Under the pieces are notes generated by a model that was not told the DNA's origin, searched no databases, and saw only the letters and a program-made list of their open reading frames with translations. Position numbers and translations under genes: made by a program. A DNA stretch of 22,304 nucleotides, from IMG/VR virus record IMGVR_UViG_3300035633_000103, positions 1 to 22,304 of that record, one strand, 5' to 3'. Below, piece after piece: positions 8,118 through 14,141 of this stretch (positions are counted from its first letter, which is position 1; each line of letters starts with the position of its first letter). This DNA is from a virus.

Positions 8118-8615
8118 GTTCGCGCTCTTCTGCTTCCATTTTCAAAAAGGCCAAGCGTTGATAAAACTCTCCGACCGGCAGGTTTTCGACCTCCTCAACA
8201 GGACATGGCCAAGCTCGGCTCAGTCTGTAGATCAATCGCTGTCGCCGGTCTTCCGTGAGTTTTTTTCCGCATCCTCGAATGCTTTAAGCTCGTCATCATC
8301 AAACAGCCCAAGCTCGCCGAAGACGCGGTTAAGCACTTCCGCCTCGACGTTAGCCTCGAACTCGTCAATCTCATTGATATCAATAATTTGACGGCCATCA
8401 GCATCGTGAAATGCAAGCTGCGCCAGCTTGACAAGCCGAGACGTGACGCTGTTTCGTTTTTGGCCAAAGCGATCTACCAGACGCAAGTCACGCATCGTCA
8501 GCGGCTTTGCGTAAACGACAGTGGGCTTCCCCTTGGCGTCCGGGAATTCGGGCACGGCAGTGGTGCGCCACTCCATGGCGCGTCTGTGAGCCTTCAGTCT
8601 ATCTACAAAACTCAT
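8104..8615 (-). CDS. Tail assembly chaperone, G-T frameshift fusion
   Basis: The longer product of the chaperone gene, about 170 residues, is made by a -1 ribosomal frameshift on the heptamer at 8265-8259. The first 119 residues are shared with the short form. After the slip the ribosome reads LTEDRRQRLIYRLSRAWPCP, then VEEVENLPVGEFYQRLAFLK, and ends MEAEERERGRS at a TAA at 8106-8104. That extension has normal coding composition, and it would be missed by annotation that does not allow frameshifts. In lambda, gpG and gpGT bind the tape measure and recruit tube subunits, and neither ends up in the virion. The extension overlaps the tape measure start by 14 bp, the standard arrangement. Confidence 0.88.
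8232..8615 (-). CDS. Tail assembly chaperone, G-like (unshifted form)
   Basis: Protein of 127 residues between the tail tube gene and the tape measure, the position of lambda G. It is charged and helical (MSFVDRLKAHRRAMEW; then ANVEAEVLNRVFGELG) and ends SRKTGDSD after the slippery site at codons 117-119. The ATG overlaps the upstream stop as TGATG. It is expected to be far more abundant than the frameshifted form and to coat the tape measure during tail assembly. Identification rests on position, size and the overlapping -1 frame. Confidence 0.82.
   Translation of the reverse strand: MSFVDRLKAHRRAMEWRTTAVPEFPDAKGKPTVVYAKPLTMRDLRLVDRFGQKRNSVTSRLVKLAQLAFHDADGRQIIDINEIDEFEANVEAEVLNRVFGELGLFDDDELKAFEDAEKNSRKTGDSD
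8259..8265 (-). promoter_or_regulatory. Programmed -1 frameshift slippery heptamer
   Basis: On the minus strand the sequence is A AAA AAC, in phase with the zero frame (GAA AAA AAC, codons 117-119 of the chaperone). This fits the X XXY YYZ rule and is one of the strongest known -1 slippery sequences in bacteria. The zero frame ends 8 codons later, whereas the -1 frame runs 51 codons to 8104. A downstream stimulatory structure was not identified by eye. Confidence 0.88.
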
Positions 8616-9004
8616 CAGCTAGCCGCCCTAGTAACGTCACCGTCAACAACAAAGTTATAAGTGTTGCGTACATAATCGCGCCCCGTCTGCACATCTACAC
8701 CGGAAACAATGCCGGTGAAGCTGATCGTCGGGCTGGCAGTATTAGTGCTGCCGCGCTGATACAAAACAAAAGACACGGACGCCCCTACAGTAAGCGCTCC
8801 TTGACCGCTGGTGTCTTCCGGGTCATAAAACACAGTAAACGAGCCAGAGCCAGAGCTGATGCCAACGTCCTGCGTAGCAGACGTATCGCCAAGGGCAATG
8901 CTGGTAAAAATCTCTGCCTGCTCGTTTAGAGTAATGCTCTCAACGCTCGAGATGGCGTTACCGCCCGCAGTAAGCGTGGCGTCTTTCCCGACAAAACGCG
9001 CCAT
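8615..9004 (-). CDS. Major tail (tube) protein, gpV-like
   Basis: Protein of 129 residues immediately upstream of the chaperone gene, where the tube protein lies in lambda-like phages. It is Ser/Thr/Gly-rich and beta-strand-rich (MARFVGKDATLTAGGNAISS; SGSFTVFYDPED; SVSFVLYQRGSTN; SFTGIVSGVDVQTG). That pattern is typical of tail tube proteins, which form stacked hexameric rings. It is about half the size of lambda gpV and lacks room for an added Ig-like domain, so it is probably the bare tube fold. The ATG overlaps the previous stop as TAATG, with GGAG upstream. Confidence 0.75.
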   Translation of the reverse strand: MARFVGKDATLTAGGNAISSVESITLNEQAEIFTSIALGDTSATQDVGISSGSGSFTVFYDPEDTSGQGALTVGASVSFVLYQRGSTNTASPTISFTGIVSGVDVQTGRDYVRNTYNFVVDGDVTRAAS

Positions 9005-9231
9005 TATTCCGACTCCTCTTCAGTATGTTTAAGTTCTACAGTCTCAACGTCCGCAGATGTTTTTACGGGCCTGCGCTTGCGGACAGATTGCTTTTTGCTT
9101 ACAGGCTCAAAAACCCATCCGTCAAGCAGCTTTTGCTCGACGTGACGCTCCAGAAACAACGTGGGCTCTTCGCCACCGTTAGGTGGAAAGAGCGCAACTT
9201 TCCCTTTTGGACACTCACTCTTGTCTAGCAT
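9004..9231 (-). CDS. Hypothetical small phage protein
   Basis: Protein of 75 residues between the tail terminator and tail tube genes. Family not recognised. The N-terminal half looks folded (KGKVALFPPNGGEEPTLF then VEQKLLDGWVFE). The C-terminal half is charged and probably disordered, changing from basic (RKRRPVK) to acidic (HTEEESE). The start is supported by GAGG 5 nt before the ATG and by close packing with both neighbours. A small tail or connector role is possible from position only. Confidence 0.6.
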   Translation of the reverse strand: MLDKSECPKGKVALFPPNGGEEPTLFLERHVEQKLLDGWVFEPVSKKQSVRKRRPVKTSADVETVELKHTEEESE

Positions 9232-9238
9232 TTCAACC

Positions 9239-9643
9239 TCACGTCAAGTAACGCACAGTGTAGACCACATCACAACGAAGCATTTTCTTTTTTCCCTGAT
9301 CCCGCTGCGGCTCGCTGACTTCCGTTGGATAAGAATCCGTCGCCAAGCCGGAAAGGGCCGGATCGGCAGCCAAAGCGTCCAGCGCAGACCAGACAGTGTT
9401 AAAAACAGTCACGTCGACGTCTCCAACGTCCGACGCATAAACATGCAAACCAAACTCTTGTTCATGCGCAAGCGTTCGCTCTAGATCGTCTTGGTCAATG
9501 TTGTCGGATCCTACCGTAACAACAACCGCAGGCAGGTCCGCATCTTCAAGCGCATAATGGCGCGAAGAAAAAACGCTATAGCTCGTGCTGGCAATGGCCG
9601 CCGCTATTTGATCCCGAATTTGAATTGCTTTGCAATCAGCCAT
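9239..9643 (-). CDS. Tail terminator protein, gpU-like
   Basis: Protein of 134 residues matching the pattern of lambda gpU: an N-terminal helix (IQIRDQIAAAIAS), FSSRHYALEDADLPAVVVTV, a central beta strand (EFGLHVYASDVG), a helix (WSALDALAADPAL) and a final strand (RCDVVYTVRYLT). In lambda this protein caps the finished tail as a hexameric ring and forms the tail side of the head-tail joint. The start overlaps the preceding connector's stop by 8 bp. It lies directly after the gpFII-like gene; the gpZ-like gene that sits between these two in lambda is absent here and found at 21022-21615. Confidence 0.75.
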   Translation of the reverse strand: MADCKAIQIRDQIAAAIASTSYSVFSSRHYALEDADLPAVVVTVGSDNIDQDDLERTLAHEQEFGLHVYASDVGDVDVTVFNTVWSALDALAADPALSGLATDSYPTEVSEPQRDQGKKKMLRCDVVYTVRYLT

Positions 9644-9923
9644 TTAACACCAGCAAGCTAAAGCCGTTACCATCCGGCTGCGTTTCTACAACAGTGTAAC
9701 TAATCGCTTCGACAATCAACTCTTTCCCTACAGGATCAATTGCATCCTCGGCTTTTAGCCAAAAACGCGGTAGCGACGTAGAGACTCCCGGCTCGTTATC
9801 AAAAGCCTCAAAATACGAATCGTAAAAAACGCCGGTCACCGGGACGCCATCAAGCGTCGCGTCTACAGCAAAATCGTCTGTATTCAAAAAGCTGTCCAAG
9901 TTGTCCCACGCTGGCGTTGTCAT
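9636..9923 (-). CDS. Head-tail connector, gpFII-like
   Basis: Protein of 95 residues. It opens TTPAWDNLDSFLNTDDFAVD and has a VTGVFYDSYFEAFDNEPGV segment, then a RFWLKAEDAIDPVGKELIVE block and a final strand GFSLLVLNG. This order of elements (D-N-L start, GVF-x2-x segment, then the short beta block with an xG-x-xL turn) resembles lambda gpFII, which attaches to the portal ring and receives the tail. The start overlaps the upstream stop as ATGA. Position between capsid and tail terminator supports the call. Confidence 0.72.
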   Translation of the reverse strand: MTTPAWDNLDSFLNTDDFAVDATLDGVPVTGVFYDSYFEAFDNEPGVSTSLPRFWLKAEDAIDPVGKELIVEAISYTVVETQPDGNGFSLLVLNG

Positions 9924-10204
9924 GAGTTTGCCTCAATCCTGCACTCGACGCTGCAATACTTTTGCGCCGCGCTTTTGCGGTCGTAACGAGTGCCGCATTG
10001 AACACACTCCGGTCGCGTATCAAGGTCTTCTAGTTCTTTCTTGATTTCTTCCGCTTTTCCGATGTTTTTCAAATACTTAGCCAGTGCAGACGACACTGTC
10101 AGAACGTCACCGACTTTGGCGCGGCGACCGTTGACATACGTCTCCCGCGAGATCCTTACTCGCTCTTCGCCAGCTCGCCCTCTGAATGCATCTGATTTAA
10201 GCAT
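9920..10204 (-). CDS. Small capsid-adjacent protein with C-terminal zinc ribbon
   Basis: Protein of 94 residues in two parts. Residues about 14-55 (RVRISRETYVNGRRAKVGDV through LAKYLKNIGKAEEI) match a small fold seen in phage proteins encoded next to the major capsid gene, where lambda FI lies. Residues about 66-91 carry CVQC, then 13 residues, then CSVEC: a C-x2-C-x13-C-x3-C arrangement of the zinc-ribbon kind, ending QKYCSVECR. A zinc finger on this protein is unusual. It could bind DNA or RNA or simply stabilise the tail of the protein. A strong hairpin lies just upstream of its ATG. Confidence 0.6.
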   Translation of the reverse strand: MLKSDAFRGRAGEERVRISRETYVNGRRAKVGDVLTVSSALAKYLKNIGKAEEIKKELEDLDTRPECVQCGTRYDRKSAAQKYCSVECRIEANS

Positions 10205-10219
10205 CGTCTCAGTAAGGCA

Positions 10220-10241
10220 GGGCGGGCCAAAAGGCCCGCCC
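10220..10241 (-). terminator. Hairpin between capsid and connector genes
   Basis: A perfect 9-bp GC stem (GGGCGGGCC / GGCCCGCCC) with a 4-nt loop lies in the 53-bp gap after the capsid stop, 16 bp before the next ATG. On the minus-strand transcript the loop is UUUU, and no U-tract follows. It is therefore more likely a partial attenuator or an mRNA 3'-end stabiliser, giving more capsid than connector protein, than a full intrinsic terminator. Confidence 0.6.
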
Positions 10242-10257
10242 GCCTTTGCCTCCTACT

Positions 10258-11601
10258 TTACGGAGTAGAGCCGCTGTTACCGCGAACGAAGCTAACTGCA
10301 TGACGCACAGCCATGTCCGCAGTCTGGAAGGTCACGTAGCGAACCCGGCCACGCAGCGAGTGCGTGTACGGGTCAACGTTGACCTCCAGGCCGCCCCAGA
10401 AGCCGACCAGAAGGTCGGCCCAATTGCCAAAGAACCAGTCGCCGCTGTCGCATTGGTTAGAAACAAAAGCCCGCCGCCCGACAACCGGCGCGTTCGGGGC
10501 CGTTTCGTTCCAAATGAATTGCGCGGTGTTGGTAGCCTTTTCGGTCGTCATGGCTGCGTCCCACCCGGTGGGGTCAGTCACGAAAGCCGTGGCGCCCATG
10601 TCGGCATTGTCAAGCTTGCATTCAGTCACCATCTGGACGACTTCAGCATAAGTGGGCTGACTCGATCCAAACGTCACCGAATTGATGCCGGACGTTGCCG
10701 CAATACCCGCAGGCACGCCAGAAGCGCCAGACGATCCATAAAGGCCAGTCTCATCAAGCGCGATTCGCATACCTTGCGACAGGTCATCCCGGATCAGAGC
10801 TTCGATGCTCGGCGTGGACTGCTGAATAAGCCGCCGGCTGACCTCGGTGTAAGTCGCCAGGTCATGCGGCGACATCGTAACCTGATCAAACTGGGGCTCA
10901 GTACCTGCGGCCTCCGCGTCCTCGGTGGCAAGCCACGCTCCGCTGGAAGCAGAAGTCTTGCGCGGGATTTCGACATTGCCGACAAGGCCCGTGATGAAGC
11001 GAGCGCCAGCCTGCGCGATGACCGTCGTGTTGCGCAACACATCAATAAAGCTGCCCGCCAGGAGATCATCAGAGACAAGCTCTGCCCCGTCCGTCGCGGT
11101 GCCGGCGGTCAGCGTCCGCGATGCAAGCGCCACCTCCGACGGAATAAAAATGCCTCTGGGCTCGATGCCCAGCCGCTTGGCAGCAGCGTCCGAAACCTCG
11201 AACTCAAAGGCCGCATCTTCAATCGCCCGCTTCGCGTTGGCAGGATCGGTCGCCTGTTGGGCAAGCGCCCGCATAATGCGCAGCATGGAATACTGGCGCT
11301 TCTCCTTTTCCGGAATATCCAGCTTGTCATCCACCGGATTTTCGGAGCGGATCTTATTGTTCCGCCGCCCGATTTCCGCCAGGACTTCGCGCTGGAATTC
11401 ATGGACCGGCTTGCCATCGTCAATGAACGAACGCGCAATGTCAGCCATGCCGTGCTCATCGGCAACGCGCAGGATTTCGTTGACGCGCTCACGCTCAGCT
11501 TTTGCGCTCATTTCTCGCTCGGCCTTGACATTGACGGCCGGAGCTTGCGGCGCGGCTTGTTCCCGGTTTTCCGTCTTGGGAGACGTTTTTGCGTCAGACA
11601 T
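10258..11601 (-). CDS. Major capsid protein from internal in-frame start
   Basis: Proposed nested product of 447 residues beginning MSDAKTSPKTEN, in the same frame as the protease fusion. It is supported by a full AGGAGG 8 nt before the ATG, stronger than the site for the fusion itself. It would carry the helical delta domain (to about residue 290 of the fusion) plus the HK97 fold, without the protease. HK97-type capsids need hundreds of shell subunits but few proteases, so internal initiation would give the right ratio. Both the start and its strength are seen in sequence. Its use in the cell is inference. Confidence 0.7.
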   Translation of the reverse strand: MSDAKTSPKTENREQAAPQAPAVNVKAEREMSAKAERERVNEILRVADEHGMADIARSFIDDGKPVHEFQREVLAEIGRRNNKIRSENPVDDKLDIPEKEKRQYSMLRIMRALAQQATDPANAKRAIEDAAFEFEVSDAAAKRLGIEPRGIFIPSEVALASRTLTAGTATDGAELVSDDLLAGSFIDVLRNTTVIAQAGARFITGLVGNVEIPRKTSASSGAWLATEDAEAAGTEPQFDQVTMSPHDLATYTEVSRRLIQQSTPSIEALIRDDLSQGMRIALDETGLYGSSGASGVPAGIAATSGINSVTFGSSQPTYAEVVQMVTECKLDNADMGATAFVTDPTGWDAAMTTEKATNTAQFIWNETAPNAPVVGRRAFVSNQCDSGDWFFGNWADLLVGFWGGLEVNVDPYTHSLRGRVRYVTFQTADMAVRHAVSFVRGNSGSTP

Positions 11602-12120
11602 GTTAATGTCCTCCTGTTCGAAATGATTAAAAGTTCTTCCGACACCTACACTCACGTCAGCGGGCATTGACACAATCGAGATCTCATAAGGCTCCCAATC
11701 CATAGCCCGGTACTCTTTGGGCTTGGCTTTTTCGGCCTTGGCTTCCTCAAACTTGTGCACAACATACCCGACACTGACTTTTGTGCGGATGCCATCGATC
11801 ACGTCTTGGAAGACCTCGCTTGCCCTGGCGCCCCGCCCAAATCGGACGGTAGCCCGCGCAACGCGATCCTCTCCAACCAAAACAGACTCAACAACCCCGA
11901 CATGATCAGTAAGGTCGTGGTCTACCAAGACCGCGCCGCCGTCCGCAATACGGCCTAGCCGGATACTGCTTTCGGTGTGGTCAAGGATTTCAAAACCGAA
12001 TGCCCGTTCGACTGGCTCTTCGCTTGAAAACGCCAGTTCTACTGTGCGGGCTTCTTCATCAATGGCACGCTTGTTAAGTCGTGCCTCTCGATAAATTTTC
12101 TCGCCTGTCTTTGGCTTCAT
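10258..12120 (-). CDS. Fused prohead protease - HK97-type major capsid protein
   Basis: One uninterrupted frame of 620 residues combines two normally separate genes. Residues about 1-165 are an HK97-type prohead protease (peptidase U35). The likely catalytic His is H68 in VLVDHD and the likely Ser is S116 in TKVSVGY; the later SIVSMPADVSVGVGR is also typical. Residues about 174-290 are charged and helical, matching the scaffolding-like delta domain. The rest is an HK97-fold major capsid protein (VEIPRKTSASSGAWLATEDA; FDQVTMSPHDLATYTEVSRR; FVRGNS near the end). The ATG overlaps the portal stop as TGATG. The capsid part has its own internal ribosome binding site, so two products are likely. The portal and terminase are lambda-type, so the module boundary lies between portal and protease. 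Confidence 0.88.
   Translation of the reverse strand: MKPKTGEKIYREARLNKRAIDEEARTVELAFSSEEPVERAFGFEILDHTESSIRLGRIADGGAVLVDHDLTDHVGVVESVLVGEDRVARATVRFGRGARASEVFQDVIDGIRTKVSVGYVVHKFEEAKAEKAKPKEYRAMDWEPYEISIVSMPADVSVGVGRTFNHFEQEDINMSDAKTSPKTENREQAAPQAPAVNVKAEREMSAKAERERVNEILRVADEHGMADIARSFIDDGKPVHEFQREVLAEIGRRNNKIRSENPVDDKLDIPEKEKRQYSMLRIMRALAQQATDPANAKRAIEDAAFEFEVSDAAAKRLGIEPRGIFIPSEVALASRTLTAGTATDGAELVSDDLLAGSFIDVLRNTTVIAQAGARFITGLVGNVEIPRKTSASSGAWLATEDAEAAGTEPQFDQVTMSPHDLATYTEVSRRLIQQSTPSIEALIRDDLSQGMRIALDETGLYGSSGASGVPAGIAATSGINSVTFGSSQPTYAEVVQMVTECKLDNADMGATAFVTDPTGWDAAMTTEKATNTAQFIWNETAPNAPVVGRRAFVSNQCDSGDWFFGNWADLLVGFWGGLEVNVDPYTHSLRGRVRYVTFQTADMAVRHAVSFVRGNSGSTP
11610..11615 (-). promoter_or_regulatory. 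Internal Shine-Dalgarno for major capsid protein
   Basis: A perfect AGGAGG on the minus strand lies inside the protease-capsid coding frame, 8 nt before the in-frame ATG at 11601. It encodes part of the peptide EQED, so no stop codon separates the two halves. It decides where the mature capsid subunit probably begins. Confidence 0.8.
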
Positions 12121-13571
12121 CACACTAACCCCAGCTCTTCCAGCTTCATGTTTTCTGACGCCAGCTCCTTGAACACCTCGTCCGGGTCCATGCCACGCTC
12201 TCTAATAATTTGGCTGCGCGTCGTCAGTCTGTTTTCCAACGCCAGCGTGCTGGCGCGCATGTCTTTCTCGGGATCTACCCAATCCCACCGCCGCCCTTGA
12301 AACGCGGCAGGCGTCATAGCCGCAATTGGCACGTTCAACGCAATTGCACCCGAAACCGACGCCATCGGAAGCCATGCTAAGTTTCTGACTTTCTTAACAA
12401 ATTTGATAAGGATTTGTTGATAAGTTCTATAAGCGTCTCTGTTCTCGAGCTCAAACTGCCGTAGCGTCGAATAGCTAGTGTTTTCGGGATCGTTGGCAAC
12501 GGCGTTATACCCGATGTTCAATCCGCTGCTCATTCCCATAAGCGTCCGCTTCATGAAGGATTCGTACTGGTCATGAGGGTAGGTGGGGTCATACGTGCTA
12601 ATACTCGTGCCCGCGGGGAGCTGCTCCCAGCTCCCAGGCTCTACGTCCATCAGCAGCGGCCCATCTGGCGTTGCCTCGTCGCCGATATAACCGTCGCCCG
12701 ATTCGGTGGTAATGAACCCAGCTTTAGACGCGCCAATGCGGGCGGCAGTAATCGCCGCCTCTTCATAACCGTGCAACAGTTTCATCCGGTAAAGCGCAGT
12801 GCTCAGCCAGGGAATGCCTCGGCTTTGGTGCGGGAATTCATGCAGAAAGCAATGGATCAACGCGGGCCTGCCATCGATCGTCATTGGCTCACGCTGCGCG
12901 TTGCTTTCCTGGTATTCGCCGCGACTGTCTACAGGATGAATCCAGAGCGCAACAGGCTTGGGGCCTTGGTATTCAACGCCAAGCCGGGTCACGTTGCCGT
13001 TGCGCATTGTCTCGTCTTTATACGTCGCAATCCTTGCGGCGTCGATCACCTCGAGCTGCACGCCGTGCGGCCCGTACTCTGGACCGTAATGCAATTTGCA
13101 AACGAACTCGCCGTCATAGACAAGAGCGCTCACAAGCATTCGCTGAAAGTCAACAAAATCAAGAGAGCCTGCGACATCGCAATGATCGGAAGCCCATGAT
13201 TTCCAGGTGCTTTCCAGCAATGAATTAGCGTTATCGTCAAGCTCGCCTGCCGCGTTTTTAATGTGAGCCTGTACGGAAATGCCCGTAGATCCCACGACAT
13301 TTGAAAGCAACAGGTTTAGATATCGCTTTGCGTAGTCGTTATTCCGCACCTGCTCCCGACATCTGGCTCGCAGAACGCGAAGATCTTGTCGCAACACGCG
13401 GTCAATACTGACCGGGTAATTCTCCCAATTTGCTAGCAGCCTGTCGGCTTGCGCGGCTTGGAACTGCCGCATCATTTTCTTGGTATCTACCAGCCCTCTA
13501 AGCTCTCGCTGGTGCGCGGCTTTCCACGGCGCGGGCGCATCGGGCTGCTTTTTTCTAAAAGGCCAGATCAT
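12120..13571 (-). CDS. Portal protein, lambda gpB family
   Basis: Protein of 483 residues. The dodecameric portal is the DNA channel of the head and docks terminase and connectors. The sequence fits the lambda-type portal family: RVLRQDLRVLRARCREQVRN then NDYAKRYLNLLLSNVVGS near the N-terminus, LVYDGEFVCKLHYG, HCFLHEFPHQSRGIPWLSTA in the middle, and GMSSGLNIGYNAVANDPENT followed by YSTLRQFELENRD. The C-terminus (IRERGMDPDEVFKELASEN) is also typical. Length is near the ~530 usual for lambda B. The ATG overlaps the upstream stop as TGATG; a TTG one codon earlier is less likely. Its context, terminase before and capsid after, confirms the call. Confidence 0.93.
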   Translation of the reverse strand: MIWPFRKKQPDAPAPWKAAHQRELRGLVDTKKMMRQFQAAQADRLLANWENYPVSIDRVLRQDLRVLRARCREQVRNNDYAKRYLNLLLSNVVGSTGISVQAHIKNAAGELDDNANSLLESTWKSWASDHCDVAGSLDFVDFQRMLVSALVYDGEFVCKLHYGPEYGPHGVQLEVIDAARIATYKDETMRNGNVTRLGVEYQGPKPVALWIHPVDSRGEYQESNAQREPMTIDGRPALIHCFLHEFPHQSRGIPWLSTALYRMKLLHGYEEAAITAARIGASKAGFITTESGDGYIGDEATPDGPLLMDVEPGSWEQLPAGTSISTYDPTYPHDQYESFMKRTLMGMSSGLNIGYNAVANDPENTSYSTLRQFELENRDAYRTYQQILIKFVKKVRNLAWLPMASVSGAIALNVPIAAMTPAAFQGRRWDWVDPEKDMRASTLALENRLTTRSQIIRERGMDPDEVFKELASENMKLEELGLV

Positions 13572-14125
13572 CAAGTAAACCTTGTCAAGACTTTTCTCTT
13601 GGTGCCGAGTCCGCGAGCCACACGCTCTGCTTGTAGCTCTTGCTCATACCACGCGCGGTAACGACTCCGCATTTCAAGCAAATCAGACATCGGCGTTTTG
13701 GCAAGTTGCCGCCCGGAAATGCTATAACTTTCCACGCTGCCAGACGTGCGTATTTCAATTTCCCGCTCGATCAAATCAAGCGTCTTTTTGACGTGGCTGC
13801 GATCATCAATCGGGCCAGCGTCCAAGTCTGGCAGAATGTTAATGGAGCCGCTTTCGACAGTATGCCGTACGCTGGGCGAGCTGCCGTCTTCCGCGTACAC
13901 CTTCCACTTGTAATCGCCAGCAGCCCAGGATGCCGTCTCGATGGAATCGGCGTCAACTAGATGCTTACCGTCAAACGCAAAGCCCTGCACTTCGTATCGG
14001 TTATCCGCGTTTACGATAACAAAACGGACAGTCCACCCTTCGCTTGCGGGATAGTCAGCATAGGTGCGTTCCACACTGAATGTGTCGCCCGCCGGAAATG
14101 CGCCCGGAAATTCCGAATTTCTCAT
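13571..14125 (-). CDS. gpW-position head-tail connector with N-terminal Ig-like domain
   Basis: Protein of 184 residues between terminase and portal, where lambda encodes the 68-residue connector gpW. The C-terminal half holds a gpW-like unit: a helix (LDLIEREIEIRTSG), the hairpin VESYSISGRQLAKTPMSDLL, and a helix MRSRYRAWYEQELQ. The N-terminal ~95 residues are a beta-rich, immunoglobulin-like extension (FSVERTYADYPASEGWTVRF; DYKWKVYAEDGSS). The combined architecture makes it nearly three times the length of lambda W. It probably sits at the portal exit and completes the head. The ATG at 14125 is preferred over a TTG two codons upstream. Neither has a strong ribosome binding site. Confidence 0.65.
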   Translation of the reverse strand: MRNSEFPGAFPAGDTFSVERTYADYPASEGWTVRFVIVNADNRYEVQGFAFDGKHLVDADSIETASWAAGDYKWKVYAEDGSSPSVRHTVESGSINILPDLDAGPIDDRSHVKKTLDLIEREIEIRTSGSVESYSISGRQLAKTPMSDLLEMRSRYRAWYEQELQAERVARGLGTKRKVLTRFT

Positions 14126-14141
14126 AGCCAATGATTTTCAA

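Noticed and set aside
8195-8467. 90-residue minus-strand frame overlapping the chaperone
   Set aside because: It is the +1 frame, with Ser/Arg/Leu-rich shadow composition. The true extension lies in the -1 frame reached from the slippery heptamer.
10246-11670. Plus-strand open frame of 474 residues opposite the capsid gene
   Set aside because: Arg/His-rich composition, no recognisable domain, and it lies entirely antisense to a clear protease-capsid gene. It is a shadow of that gene's codon use.
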